Notes under the pieces: model-generated
What the model was told of the DNA's origin: nothing
Seen by the model: only the letters and a program-made list of their open reading frames with translations
Database searches by the model: none
Translations under genes and position numbers: made by a program
Part shown: positions 12,501 to 24,112 of the stretch, piece by piece
Layout: every line of letters begins with the position of its first letter
Position numbering within the stretch: the stretch's first letter is position 1
DNA from: Marchantia polymorpha subsp. ruderalis
Taxonomy: Eukaryota; Streptophyta; Marchantiopsida; Marchantiales; Marchantiaceae
Assembly: GCA_037833965.1 (NCBI GenBank)
Contig: AP031354.1
Location: 28,188,001-28,252,000 of the forward strand
Length of the DNA stretch: 64,000 nucleotides
Direction of reading: 5' to 3'

Positions 12501-13240
12501 GCTGGTATGGCCACAGAAGTGCCGAAACCTGCAGGACCCTATTGACCCCATTGTTCGGAGAAGGGACAGCCCCAGTTTTGCCCACAGTTATCAAAAAGAT
12601 GTTTGATCATCGTCGTCGTCTCTTCTCGTCTCGAGATGCTCACCAGTACCGACACAGGCCCATATCCTTACAAACAGTTGCTCTACAGGGTTTTGATTAT
12701 GAAAACGACTTGAGTATAGTACACAACTTCGTTACGTAGGAGAGAACAGGTAGATATGTGGCGTACAGTACTGTAATCCGTATACATGGCTCATGACATT
12801 ACTGTAGTAAGGTTTTAGTGGGAAGTACAAAGTAAAATTGGCATGGGTTGGAACAGCGGTTGTGGAGAATCTTGATCAACAGGATCATTGCTTACGATTG
12901 AGGTATCGATTTTCCGCCAGAGGGACTTCGGTATTAAATTTTGGGTATCGAGGCAAAAAGCTGCCATCGTTTTTTCGGAGTGACTGAACCTTTTAGGCAG
13001 AAATCCTCTGGACTTAACATGTTCACCGACCTTCTGATTTATAGAACATGCCTTAGAAGCTGTTGGTTTGAACAGTACAGTTAGTTGTCGAATGAGTAGA
13101 GAGGAGGAACACAATGCTGAAAGATCTCATGATAATCTGCTCAGAGAATGCAAACGTGTTTATGAAGTCTTCGAAATCCCCTTCGAATTGACTAATTCTT
13201 AGAAAAATACGTGAGAAAAGTTGTCAAAATATCTTCTTTT
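9501..13240. other. gene-free A+T-rich DNA
   Basis: I see no recognisable gene, RNA or mobile element. The longest open frame (minus strand, 9782-10135, 117 codons) is Cys/His/Ser-rich without a domain signature and is most likely chance. Confidence 0.5.
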
Positions 13241-13241
13241 C

Positions 13242-13920
13242 TCATGCTTGTGAGCTTTCATCATCATGATGAACATTTTGATTTGGCTTGTAAAGAAATA
13301 GACAAATCAGAATGGTGCACAAGAAAGTTATAATAGGAACCAGGCCATAAGAGGCAGCTTCCTTGACTCCTATAGAAGATGGAGGTCTTTCATACGGCCC
13401 TCTAGCAGGGCTGTAATAAACATAATGTCCACTATCCGGAAACTGTTGCGGGATATACTTGCTCAAGACACAGGAGCATTTTATCCACAGCTGGAACGAC
13501 AGATCCTGACTTTGATGTCAAAAGCTTGGATAAGACAAAGGCAAAATATAAGGCATGTGTGAATGCTTTGTTTTTGAACTTGTCTGCCTCTGAAAGCATG
13601 GTTTTTATTGTTATCGGTGTATGTGTACTCAACTGAAGTGTACAGCAAATGTGAGACAGTGAGTGACTCAGAATTGATGTGAGTTGTAACGATAGTCAGA
13701 ATGTGCACCGCAAAGTTATCCACTGGATGTAGTAGAATGTTGACAGAAGTGTGTAACAGCAGCTGACCACGTCCTCTCACCAGGTTATAATATCTCATCA
13801 TGTATTTGGCTGTCTTCTGAACACCACCGGTGCAAGTACCAGGATGCAAATGTAACATCAAGGCATCAAGCTTCGAAACGAAGTGATTGACAAAAATGAT
13901 AGCACACCCGTACATACATA
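13242..13920 (-). pseudogene. possible exon remnants of an unknown membrane protein
   Basis: Reading the minus strand there are three exon-like pieces. First, about 13915-13782 ends GGVQKTAKYMMRYYNL at a consensus donor (CTG then GTGAGA). Second, after an acceptor (ctttcag near 13600), a frame reads EADKFKNKAFTHALYFAF to DKMLLCLEQ. Third, 13466-13242 reads YIPQQFPDSGHYVYYSPARG and ends in a hydrophobic segment, YGLVPIITFLCTILICLFLY, with a short polar tail and a stop. The second and third pieces abut but lie in frames one base apart with no room for an intron. If they belong to one gene, it carries a frameshift. The third piece has no ATG of its own, consistent with an exon rather than a small gene. 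I do not recognise the product. Chance open frames remain possible. Confidence 0.3.
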
Positions 13921-16900
13921 CATGGATGAAACCAAAAGGGGAAACAAGTGGCTAACCCAATTCGATTTACTGTGGGAATTATATCATATTACAAAAATAT
14001 CCAACTATCTGGGTCAAACATGAATGGAACATCCGAAAGAAACTTCACATACTGTAAGTGTGATTACCCTATTGCAGACTGCAAGTTACGAAGTCTTGAT
14101 CTATGAATACCTTGATCCTCAGTATGAGTACTCTGTCACCTTTGACCGTGCACTAGAAGTGCCGAATTTTATATCAAAAGGGTAAATTGCAAAGAATAAG
14201 AAAAGAGGAAAGTGCACTTTAGTGGTATGGAAAAATAATCGAGCGTACACAAGGTCTGCCATGAGGTCTGTTTAAGGCCGACAAGGATATCCCCTTTTCT
14301 GCGGAGTCATCATTGAGAATTTATTTGAGTTCCCTTACTGTACAGTGAGGTACTTTGTGAAACAAGCAATTATTTGAATCTTTGTCGAATCTTCCTGTTT
14401 GGGAGATATCCATCCAATCCAATCCGAGTTCGATTCTCCAGACACTGGTTACATGCGAATATATCGATTTCGTAAAAGGCTAAACTGCGAGGTACTTTAT
14501 TTTGATAATATTCCCAATGCATTTAGTCTGAATAGTAACAATTTAGGTGAAAAGAGTCTGAAATTGGTAAACGCTTGAAACCTCCAAACTCCAGTATGCA
14601 ACTGTCAAATTTGAATGTTTGCTTTGCAAGCTTTAGCATTCACGGACTCAATTCCTATCAATTTACCAAAAAATTCTCTTGGCTAATCGAGACATCACCC
14701 TAGATAAACATCTATACTCGCACGTCAACGAGTCCTATTTCCTACTAAAGTTCGTAAGTCTTTTCTAGAATTGAAAAACGCCATCAACATATTGAACTTA
14801 TTGGCTTGTGTCTAATTACGATTTATCTCATTTGATGGGATACTAAAAACAACGTTGTAAGCTTCATTCTTTGCGGAGCCTGCTTGCACCCATTTGGCTG
14901 GTTCTATCCCATAGTTTCATTGCATATAAATTATTTCTCAGTCACGCATCCTGGAAATAGAAATCTTACAATAAAGTTAAACGAGTTATACTCTTCCTTT
15001 CTTGTGCATTATTATAAACTGTTTTAATAATTTTTAAATGCTGAAAATGAGGATTCAGATCAAATGGAAGAAGCTAAACCTTAAATGCTCAAACTAACCT
15101 CAAAGAAAATTCAAAATTTACATTATATTTGAAGTCAAACATCAAACATAAACAAGTAAAGTAATCATAAAGTGTAACCAAATTTAAAGTTATCAAATCT
15201 TGAATGTTTTTTAGGAAAATAAAGGTATTGTATCATGTTCTCTCCATAAACAAAGATTGAAGGAAAAATTTGAAAAGTAGGAAAAAAATTAATTCTCATA
15301 TGAATTCAACACACAATAGTAAGTTATTACATATATGTATATATGTAATAACTTGCATATATACATATATGTAAGTTATATGTAAATACAACTTACATAT
15401 ATGTAAGTTGTATCATCAATAAATCATGATTAATACTATTACTCAAGTAATTCAATTGATTTTAATATTCCTTTTTCCAGATATTATTTTTCAAGGTTCA
15501 TTTGAAAACATTACAACATATTACATAATTTTTTATATAGACGAAATTATATTTTTAAATTTTTTCAATAAACACCAAGAATTTTTTTTATAAATTCTAC
15601 TATTCTACTATTTATATTACTATATATTCCAATTAATTTTTTCAAAATTCTATTTGACGGAAATTAGATAAAATCATAATTCACTTTATAAAATCTTTGT
15701 CTTGTCCTTTTAAATTTATAGTTTTAAGTTTATACGTTATAGATTAACACCAGGGGTAGAAGGTTTGATAAGATTAGTTTTTTAAAACAAAATTTGTAAC
15801 AATGTCTCTTTGGATATCTATGTTCTACATTGAATCGTTTCACGAGCGTAAATGTCTTTCTTCGCTACTCAGTATGAATAGATACACTGATACACTTTGT
15901 AACTTATGTCATTATATCTAGTTCATTCAGAAACATTCATCAAGACATGCATGCATAAATGATGTCAAATGCAACTGGTGAAATCTTTTGAAATCGAATG
16001 AGCGCTTTATATGCGTTGAACTGAAAAATTTGTATGTGGTATTTATTTATGTCAAGTTTTAGCTTCTAAACGAAAAAACAAGATTTCTGATGAAAAATGA
16101 CGTTTAAAATGGATAGTAATTTATGGTCTAAGTTGTAAATTAAAAAATCCTATCTTCTATTTCTTTCCTACATGCCTTTCGAAATTCACGTCATTCTAGC
16201 CAATTTGTTATATATACTAATCAATAAAATCTAATGATTTTATTTGACTGAACAGTGATACTCCTAAATTAAGCGTGTTAAAACCGTTTTTAAGCATATT
16301 CGCAATTTAGTTTCATAAGCGCTGGCTGATTTTGAATCTTCTTGCAGACTACGCAGACTTGTCGGCGTGTGCGAATCTGAAGACGTCATTTCTCATAGTA
16401 ATTGTTTGAAAAAAGATATAAGTATCTGTTTGTAGAAAAATTTACCATTCACTTCTTTACAAGATATTATCATTTTTTAAGGTGTATCGAATATTATTCA
16501 GGTGTGTAAAACTATACAACAACTATGAGCACTATAAACTAAGTTAACGTGAATACGCAAGACGGTTAGTTCAACCTTTCCACGTCCAATAACTGTCACT
16601 CATGCATTCCTGCTGGTAAACAAGAAACTCGTCACATAGTTCTTACTGGAAATTTTACTTAAAGTTAAATATGTCGAATATGGTCTCTTAAAAATTGAAA
16701 AATCGTATTCATTTTCAAGAATGTAGTGATATTTTATATGTGGTAAGAATTCTTGTCTATTTCGCATTATTTATGCTTGCTTTGGTTTCGAAATCCTTGT
16801 GGCTAAAATATGACATGGTGACTAAGAAGTGTCTTGAATTTCATGCTAACAATTTTTCTAACCTAGAATAATCCAGATTCAATCTGCTTGAGAGAAGTCT

Positions 16901-19900
16901 TTTGGATATGTTGTACATAAGCACTGACGAACCTGGGAAGTATTTACGTTTTCATGTTTCTCTTCTAACACTCAAGATAAAGCTTGAGATCCAAAACTTA
17001 AATGTGAATCAAATACATAGTTCTCACGGCTGCAACTGCATGTTATGCATAGGCAAAGAAAAAGGATGCGGAGCTCTTTGAGCATGATAACGAGGCATAG
17101 TTGACAAATTCTGAATGGTAAATATTGAAAGCCCCTGGTACCCAAAGGGTAAAAAGGCTGAAAACCCACAAAACCATAGAAAAGATCCTAAAGATCCATC
17201 TCTAGCTAGTGCCAAGAATGGAAGTAGAGAGAAAAAGAGAAAAGTTATAAAATTTCCACCTCTAGTAAAATACTCAGGTACGTTTCTCCTTACAGATGTT
17301 TGCATGGATTCCACATGTTCGCTGTTGACAAGGGTATACAAATTTCCTGGACCCTTTAGTAATTTCACTTGCTATTAGTTCCTTATACATAACAGAACTC
17401 TAGTTCTTATTTATTACTTGTAGTTATCGTCACATTCACCGTTTACACCGGTCACATCCGACCTAACAGAAAGCAATTATCTAATACAAGGTAGCAAAAA
17501 TCCCTCCACCCTCTATGACTCTGTACTACACGCACATGCATGTACAGGCAGAGTATCGTTTGGGGTACAGCAGATCCCAAAAGAAATCTCAAGTACGAAC
17601 ACCTCTACTCCTAAAGTCAGGAAATGCATCATGTTGAGAAGTTGTAAGGCTAAAGTTGTTTAACAAAGAAGCTGCAAAGTCGCAAAAACGTGAGGAAACA
17701 TTTGGAACATGGTTTCCAAATTATTCACGTAGCAAGAACGAACATATCCAGTTTCTCTTGAATTAAGCTTCTAAGAAGAAGTAGAAAAATGTGACAAAAT
17801 CCTTGAGAAGAATTGTAGAGTGTGCATACTTTCAATTTGGTCTGGTAATATTATTCTCAAGTATCTTCAATATTCGCGACGACCTATTTTGAGATAAATT
17901 GAGGTAATTGTAGCACAATAAGGTCCTTAAGGTCCTTGCAGCCCAGACTTCACATCTTAAGTTCTCTTTTTGTTTATATCGACTTGCCCACTAAGACTAA
18001 AGTCTCTTCTGTCTCCTATGATTTACAAATGCATTAAAATTAAAATTTCAGTACTTTCAACTAACATTATTCAACATCTAACTAGATTAACTACCTAACT
18101 ATCATTAAGAATAAGAATAAAAATAAAACCTAATAAACAAGACCAACCAGATAGCTCATGTTTTCGAAGGTTTTATCATAATCTAATCTCTAAATAACAA
18201 ATCTTGTGCTTAAAAACTGGCATCTGTACCTTTTTTTTTTTTACTACTTCCATCCTTTATAAACACATGAAAAACATCTTTTACCAAGTCATCGAGTAAT
18301 ATAGGGAAAAAATGATTTATTTCTTCTAATGTAGCACATTATATGAACCAAACCAGTACGTAGAAGTATTCAGTGAGAAATATGTCCTAATGCATCATAT
18401 ATGTCCAAAGTATCTACGTCAGAGGAGCTAAATATTCACTTGCACTCAATGAAACATAACTTTACACTAATGCTTTCTAATAAATATGATTAATTACCTC
18501 TCTTCCTAAAGACACCCAAACATGTTCCATGAGTAAACCACGGTAAAGCGAATGATACTCATACCAATTCTTATGGTGAATTCTAGCACATTCTCTCACA
18601 AACATCTTGAAATCAAAGTCCATAGCTTCACACAACTCCAAGACTAAAGTAGTAGAGAGTCTACATCGAACTATACCTATAATACATTTTCACTCCCTGT
18701 CTAGAAAGATGGACAACATACAAATTGAAACTATTTTAGAGAAGTCATCACCACCACCTAAATCCCAACATTAACTTCATATTCTTATAGTGAACATGAA
18801 AATGCACCAACCCTAGTCAATCACAAGACATTTTAAGGCATTCCATAAACACATAAGATTTCTGGTCAAAGCCAAACAAAACTAAAAAAGCATGAGAAAT
18901 TAAGTAGATGAATCCCAAATGTCCAAGCACGAGTATTTTCGTGGATGAATGCTGGGTCGAGTCAAGGCAGGCCCACTCGAACTAACTTTGTTGCAGGAAG
19001 GCTCACCCTCTCCCGAATTGACCTCTATGATATAACTGCAGACTTTTGCAGGCTTTCCGCTTCCAATCGCCCGCCCAGCCTCGCTTTTGTGTTCAGACTC
19101 TGGAGGAGCTACTCTGCTTGCTTTCTGCAAAGTAAGCGAAGCAGATATCTAGATCATGATTGAGAGACGCTACAACTGTGATCATGCATCATGCTCGCTT
19201 ACATGCTTGGAGCAATTACGAGTGAGAGGATGGGCCCGGGTAGCTCTGTTCTACATGACATCTGAGCTAAAAAAATGGTACATTCCGAGAACCCGTGTAG
19301 CTCATCAGAATCCGAACAGTGCAACTCAAAGCCGAGTGATTATATTTCACGTGCTAATCTAAGCCCTACAGTAGGATGCATTGATTATTGTCGAGAAACC
19401 AAACAGTGGTCCCTGACCGGCAGAGACAGAATTATGTGTATACACCATAGGTACACATCACCGACTTCTCTCTATCTCCATCCTCTCTGCCATCGACCAA
19501 TTCGAGGTGGAGTTCTGTCCAAAAGAACTACAGTCACCGAAGCAACATTGTTGCTGCAGATTACATCCGCAGGCGAACCTGAATGCCTGGACTGGGGGCT
19601 CACCAGGAACAACATCTTCCAAACATGAGTCTCATACGCCTCACTCGGTAACGTCCACTTATTGTGACGTGTTTGAGACGTAGTAAACGAACGCCCTAGT
19701 CATAGTCTCATAGCCATACTTTTCCACTGCTGTAGCCATAGACAGATAGGTCACAGCAGGAGTAGCCCAGATGCTGCCGGTGCATTATCTTGCATTCTTA
19801 TTCAGTTTCTCGCTCTACATGGTCGCCCTCACCACAATATCATCCTGGTTATGATCCATCATCTCCTACTACAGGGTAGCAATGTATGGATAGAAAGATA

Positions 19901-21370
19901 TACACTTTTGTTTCATATGCTGTGTGACATCCTCATCCATGGATAGTGGCATCCTCCAGAGCGATCCCCATTAAACTACCAGATGTCTAGTAGGGACACA
20001 ACGTCGGTCGTACTACCCCCGAACACAATTCGTAAAGGCAACTTGAACCTTCAACGATCCCGGCTATCATGGAAAGTGGTGGACCATCAAAGCTTTGGTC
20101 TCAGAGGACCGTGGTCGTCAACCGGGAAAAGCCATAATTAAAACCATTTCGAACATTTGATGTGAGAACTTGGAAGTTGGAAGGGAGGCTTCAAGGGAGT
20201 TCCGCCCACACAGTCAGGGACCATGCCAATGTTGGTCAAGTCGTCATTCAAACATGCTTATTAAACAGGACGCTAATGAATTGGTCTCGGTTACAGCGAC
20301 CGTCTTATCTGCCTTAGCTCCCTCAGGTAACATCGTGTAGAACTCCATTAAGTTTGGAAATTCACCTGACCTTGGAAGAATGTGCATCTCAGAGAACCTA
20401 CTTTTACTGCTCAACGGCATTTTTCTGCTCTTCCGTGAGAACTGCATCACTGCATTGAGAGGAGAGCAACGGACTGAGCAGCCTCGTTCTTGTGGAAATC
20501 GATTGCTCTCTAACTACGACGTTACATGGTTGGCATTCCATTTCGAAACAATTTACACACGCCCAATCCATGTGCATAGAACAGTATCTTCTATTCCCAG
20601 CAAAGATCTCTCGTTACGAAGGGACGAGTAGTTTAGATGGAGAAACCAAGTGCACGTTCGATCCTATCCAATTGATTTAATGTTGCCTTCCTTTTCTTTC
20701 CTTCTTATATCTAAGGAAAAGCAGAATAGCAAGAAGTCAGGGATATGCGTACGGAGGGAGTGTTTTTGATACAGTTCTTGGAGGTCTTAGAGCCCTAGAA
20801 TGTGAACAACGATACTCCACGGGACAGAGTAGCATTGCAACACCGCCATGGTAGCACTCTCGTTGGGACCACTGCAGCTTTCGTCTACTCGAGAACCTAC
20901 TATGAGCCTACTAAGAGTCTGATTTCGTAGAGTGTCCTTTTCACCAAAGCCCTGAGGCTGTAATGAGTGCGGATTCACACACAGTGGCACTACCTCCCTC
21001 CCTCCCTCCTTCACAGTAAGGCGACTGCAATGCGAGAGAGGAGAGAAAGGAAGAGAAGAGCTCTGAGCTTAACTTAACAGAAAGTCGCTCCAGATTTGAA
21101 AATCGGGGCAGTAAGAAGGATTCGACAAAGCTGTGGTTCGCTGAGCTCGACGATCGTGTAATAGGCTCCATGCATGCGAAACGCATCGGGGTTAGTTCTG
21201 TACTGTCATTCCTGTCGGCATCTGACCAGTCAGGCGTGCGGGCTCCAGTGACGCATTAGAGGAAGACTCCACAGTGGTTATCCGAGTTTCTAGTTTCCTG
21301 TAGTGCTCGGCTGCATAGAGGGCTGAACTCCTCTCAAGTGTCCTCTCCCATCTCTCTCCTCCCGCCAGTG
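13921..21370. other. long gene-free A+T-rich region
   Basis: Strongly A+T-rich, especially at 15.0-18.9 kb, with many poly-A and poly-T runs (for example a poly-T stretch near 18230) and AT-rich palindromes near 15.3-15.4 kb. Open frames are short and unconvincing. A lysine-rich frame at 17115-17378 lies opposite a hydrophobic one and neither has a recognisable domain. From about 18.9 kb the composition becomes more balanced on approach to the lectin kinase gene. Confidence 0.55.
15321..15412. repeat. cluster of AT-rich palindromes
   Basis: Two palindromes lie within 92 bases. At 15321-15354 the arms AAGTTATTACATATAT and its exact complement flank a 2-nt centre. At 15387-15412 a spacerless 26-bp palindrome has the half-site TACAACTTACATA. 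The DNA between them repeats the same ACTTACATATA words. Such sequence can form cruciforms and is a common site of small rearrangements. Confidence 0.9.
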
Positions 21371-21379
21371 TGTATGTGT

Positions 21380-22042
21380 GTGAGAGAGACTGACGGTGAG
21401 AGAGAGAGAAGGGGAGGAGGACGACGACAGAGAGTGTGCGAGCCTTTGGCATGACATGACCCACTCTTATAAGATCAAAAAAGCTTCTAGTGTCTACTTC
21501 AATTGTGGGAAGGCCAGCCATGCGGGAAGACAGACAGCAGCCGCAGCTGTCCCACGTAGGCTTTCCTCTCTGTGTGAAACCCATCCGAGTGTATATTTGT
21601 ACACTGAGCTAGCAGCCAAATGCTTTTCTCGTCCAAAGTTGTGCGAATTTTTTAGCCTTGAGTAGAGCGAGGTCGAAGCCAGGCACACACGCGTTTTGCT
21701 CTGCTCTGCTCTGTAAGTGCGCATGCTCTTCATGGGGATATTCTTATTGACGCCTGCTCAGTTTGGCTTCTATGGGAGTATTATTGACGGAGATGTACTC
21801 ACATTATTGTCTCTTCTTGTCCAGACAGCAGCTCGGAACGGCAACAGTTTGGGTGCTGTGGATTCAAGAAGATGGAAGTGACGCACTTCGAAAGCTGCTG
21901 AGATCACCACAGCGTCGGCAATGCACAAAGGGTAGCAGCGCAACGATGGATCATGGGCATCGGAACACTGGCCTCTTGTGTTCAGCATGCAGCCTGAACA
22001 CGATCATGACGTGATACCGACCGGTCCGTAGCTGCTGGTCCC
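21380..22042 (+). promoter_or_regulatory. upstream region of the lectin receptor kinase gene, with GA-rich tract
   Basis: A GA-repeat tract (about 21380-21426) resembles the GAGA elements common in plant core promoters and 5' leaders. An upstream frame with its first ATG at 21772 ends at 22014, about 28 bases before the main ATG, in a different frame. If transcribed it could act as an upstream ORF. An acceptor-like sequence (ccagacag, about 21820-21828) makes a leader intron equally possible. Transcription start sites cannot be seen from sequence. Confidence 0.35.
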
Positions 22043-24112
22043 ATGGAACTGCGGGTGAGCATTCTGCTGGTGCTGCTGTGCTGGTCTTGGCCAGGAGCAG
22101 TGGTGCACGGGCAGACATCACGATTCTTCTTCCCGAACTTTGTTCCTGATTCCAACTCCCACGCAGGCCTGACCACAATCGGGTCGTCCTTCGTGCTGTA
22201 TGGCCAACTTCAGCTCACCCCGGACAACGAGATGGCTTCTGCTCCGGACAACGAGATGGCAGTGGGCAAAGCCTTCTACTCCGAGAGAATCCGAATGCGG
22301 GACGCCACGACGGGCCAAGCAGCGTCGTTCAGCACGTACTTCACATTTTCCATCAACAACTTGAGCTGCGCTCGAGAGCTCTGCGGAGATGGAATAGCTT
22401 TTCTCATCTCCCCCGATGACCACTCTCTGGGAGAGCACGGAGGAAATTTGGGCATATACAACAGCAGCACTGCGGATGGAGCTCGGCCGAGGCTCGCCAA
22501 CACATTAGCCGTAGAGTTCGACACTTATCGGAACGAGGCCCCAATCCAGGATATAGACGATAACCATGTCGGAATAAACTTGGAGAACGCCACGTCCAAA
22601 ATAGTGAAGAGTGCCAATTCCGTGGACATCAACCTCAAGGATGGGAGGGAGCTCACGGCCTGGATCGACTACGAGAGCTCAAATCAAAGCCTGCAAGTCA
22701 GAATCGGAAGAAACGCCTCCAACAAGCCCGCCGAGCCTTTGATCGACTACATTCTGAACATGACGGACGTGGTGAACGAATTCATGTACGTGGGCTTCGC
22801 TGCTGCGACCGGCGACTCCTACGAGCTCCACACCATCTACTCCTGGAGCTTCAACAGCCACGCCAAGGAGCCATTCGCCCCGCCCGCAGCTGACCTCGTG
22901 CCCACTGACCCATGGAATGGGCTGCCCATCCCTCGCCAGACTCCAGCCTCCGAGCCTCCCTCGTCCTCCCGGGCTTCGCTGTCGAATGTCCTCACGGGGC
23001 TCGTAGTCGGCCTCCCCATCGGAGTGGGCGTGCTGATCTTCATCTGCGCATTCTTTCTGCTGGGCAAACGACGGAAGCTTTGGCTTCTGAGGAGAAAGAG
23101 CCAAGACTCAGGCGATGCCGCATTGTATGGGCCCGAGAGTTTCAGATACAAGCAGCTGAGCGTGGCCACTCAGGGGTTCAGCGACAAGGAGAAGCTCGGG
23201 AATGGCACAGGAAATGTGTACAGGGGAGTGCTGGCCTCGACGGGAGCAGTCGTGGCGGTGAAGAGGCTGCGGGATGTGAACTCGAAGCAGGAGAAGGAGG
23301 TGCACGCGCAGCTGTCGACATTGACCCAGCTGCGCCACCGAAATCTCGTCCAGCTGCTGGGATGGTGCCGAGACAGGGGCAAGTACATTCTCGTCTACGA
23401 GTTCATGCCTCAGGGCAGTCTGTCCAAAGCTCTGTATCAGGACATCGAGGCCGGAGAGTGCCTCTCTTGGCCACAAAGGTTCAACATCATCACCGGCCTC
23501 GCAGAAGCTCTGAACTACCTCCATGGGCGGTACAATCAGCAAGTGATCCACCGCAACGTCAAGTCCAGCAGCATTTTGCTGGACGAGCAGTTCAATGCCA
23601 AGCTCGGGGACTATGGCTTGATTGAAGAGCAGACGAAGAAGAAGGCTGACGCCTCTCATGCTCAAGCTCGTGATTCGTTCGGGTACACTGCGCCCGAGGC
23701 ATTCCAGACCGGGAAAGGATCGATCAAGGCCGATGTTTATTCCTTCGGAGCGGTTGCTCTCGAGGTAGCCTGCGGCAGGAGGCCGATCGAAGGAGCATTT
23801 TCATCTGAAGAGGTTTTCATTGTCGATTGGGTGTGGGGGCTTCATAGTCATGGCGGTATTACCGCCGCGGTCGATAAAAGATTGGGAGGGGACTTCGTGG
23901 CTGCCCAAGTTCAGGCTGTTCTCTTGGTCGGACTCCTCTGCTCTCAACCCGATCCCGCCCAAAGACCGTCCATGAGACAGGTGCTGAAATATCTCGCAGG
24001 AGATGCACCAATTCCTCCGGCCCCTAGGCCGCTGTCTTCATTCCAACCCTCTCTAAGTGCAGCTAGCTCAAGCAGCAAAAGCTCTATTCGCTTCTTTCAA
24101 AGTAGCAGCTGA
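22043..24112 (+). CDS. L-type lectin receptor-like kinase, probable pseudokinase
   Basis: A single uninterrupted frame of 689 codons, intronless as is usual for L-type LecRKs. Order: signal peptide (about 1-24, hydrophobic LLVLLCWSW); legume-lectin domain (about 25-275) with the metal-site block AVEFDTYRNEAPIQD and NHVGIN (E158, D160, N164, D170, H175); Pro/Ser-rich stalk; membrane helix (about 317-340) followed by GKRRK; kinase domain (about 379-655); Ser-rich tail. The family binds ligands at the plasma membrane and signals inside. Lys407 (VAVK) is kept, and the DFG motif is DYG (D523). However, the catalytic loop reads HRNVKSSS instead of HRDxKxxN, so both the catalytic Asp (N505) and the Mg-binding Asn (S510) are lost. 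The glycine loop (GNGTGNV, 386-392) is one residue short. Phosphotransfer is probably impaired, although scaffold or allosteric roles remain possible. The frame is otherwise intact. Confidence 0.93.
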   Translation: MELRVSILLVLLCWSWPGAVVHGQTSRFFFPNFVPDSNSHAGLTTIGSSFVLYGQLQLTPDNEMASAPDNEMAVGKAFYSERIRMRDATTGQAASFSTYFTFSINNLSCARELCGDGIAFLISPDDHSLGEHGGNLGIYNSSTADGARPRLANTLAVEFDTYRNEAPIQDIDDNHVGINLENATSKIVKSANSVDINLKDGRELTAWIDYESSNQSLQVRIGRNASNKPAEPLIDYILNMTDVVNEFMYVGFAAATGDSYELHTIYSWSFNSHAKEPFAPPAADLVPTDPWNGLPIPRQTPASEPPSSSRASLSNVLTGLVVGLPIGVGVLIFICAFFLLGKRRKLWLLRRKSQDSGDAALYGPESFRYKQLSVATQGFSDKEKLGNGTGNVYRGVLASTGAVVAVKRLRDVNSKQEKEVHAQLSTLTQLRHRNLVQLLGWCRDRGKYILVYEFMPQGSLSKALYQDIEAGECLSWPQRFNIITGLAEALNYLHGRYNQQVIHRNVKSSSILLDEQFNAKLGDYGLIEEQTKKKADASHAQARDSFGYTAPEAFQTGKGSIKADVYSFGAVALEVACGRRPIEGAFSSEEVFIVDWVWGLHSHGGITAAVDKRLGGDFVAAQVQAVLLVGLLCSQPDPAQRPSMRQVLKYLAGDAPIPPAPRPLSSFQPSLSAASSSSKSSIRFFQSSS
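22220..22260 (+). repeat. in-frame 24-base duplication in the lectin domain
   Basis: The 17-base sequence CCGGACAACGAGATGGC occurs at 22220-22236 and again at 22244-22260, a period of 24. In the protein it gives PDNEMASA followed by PDNEMAVG, an 8-residue tandem duplication in the lectin domain near its N-terminal strands. It keeps the frame and is probably a surface-loop expansion. Confidence 0.9.

Noticed and set aside
17024-17378. Opposed open frames, Lys-rich on plus and hydrophobic on minus
   Set aside because: Strand-mirror of a purine-rich segment in A+T-rich DNA, with no recognisable motif on either strand.
21192-21733. Overlapping frames on both strands upstream of the lectin kinase
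   Set aside because: They coincide with GA-rich leader sequence and have no domain.
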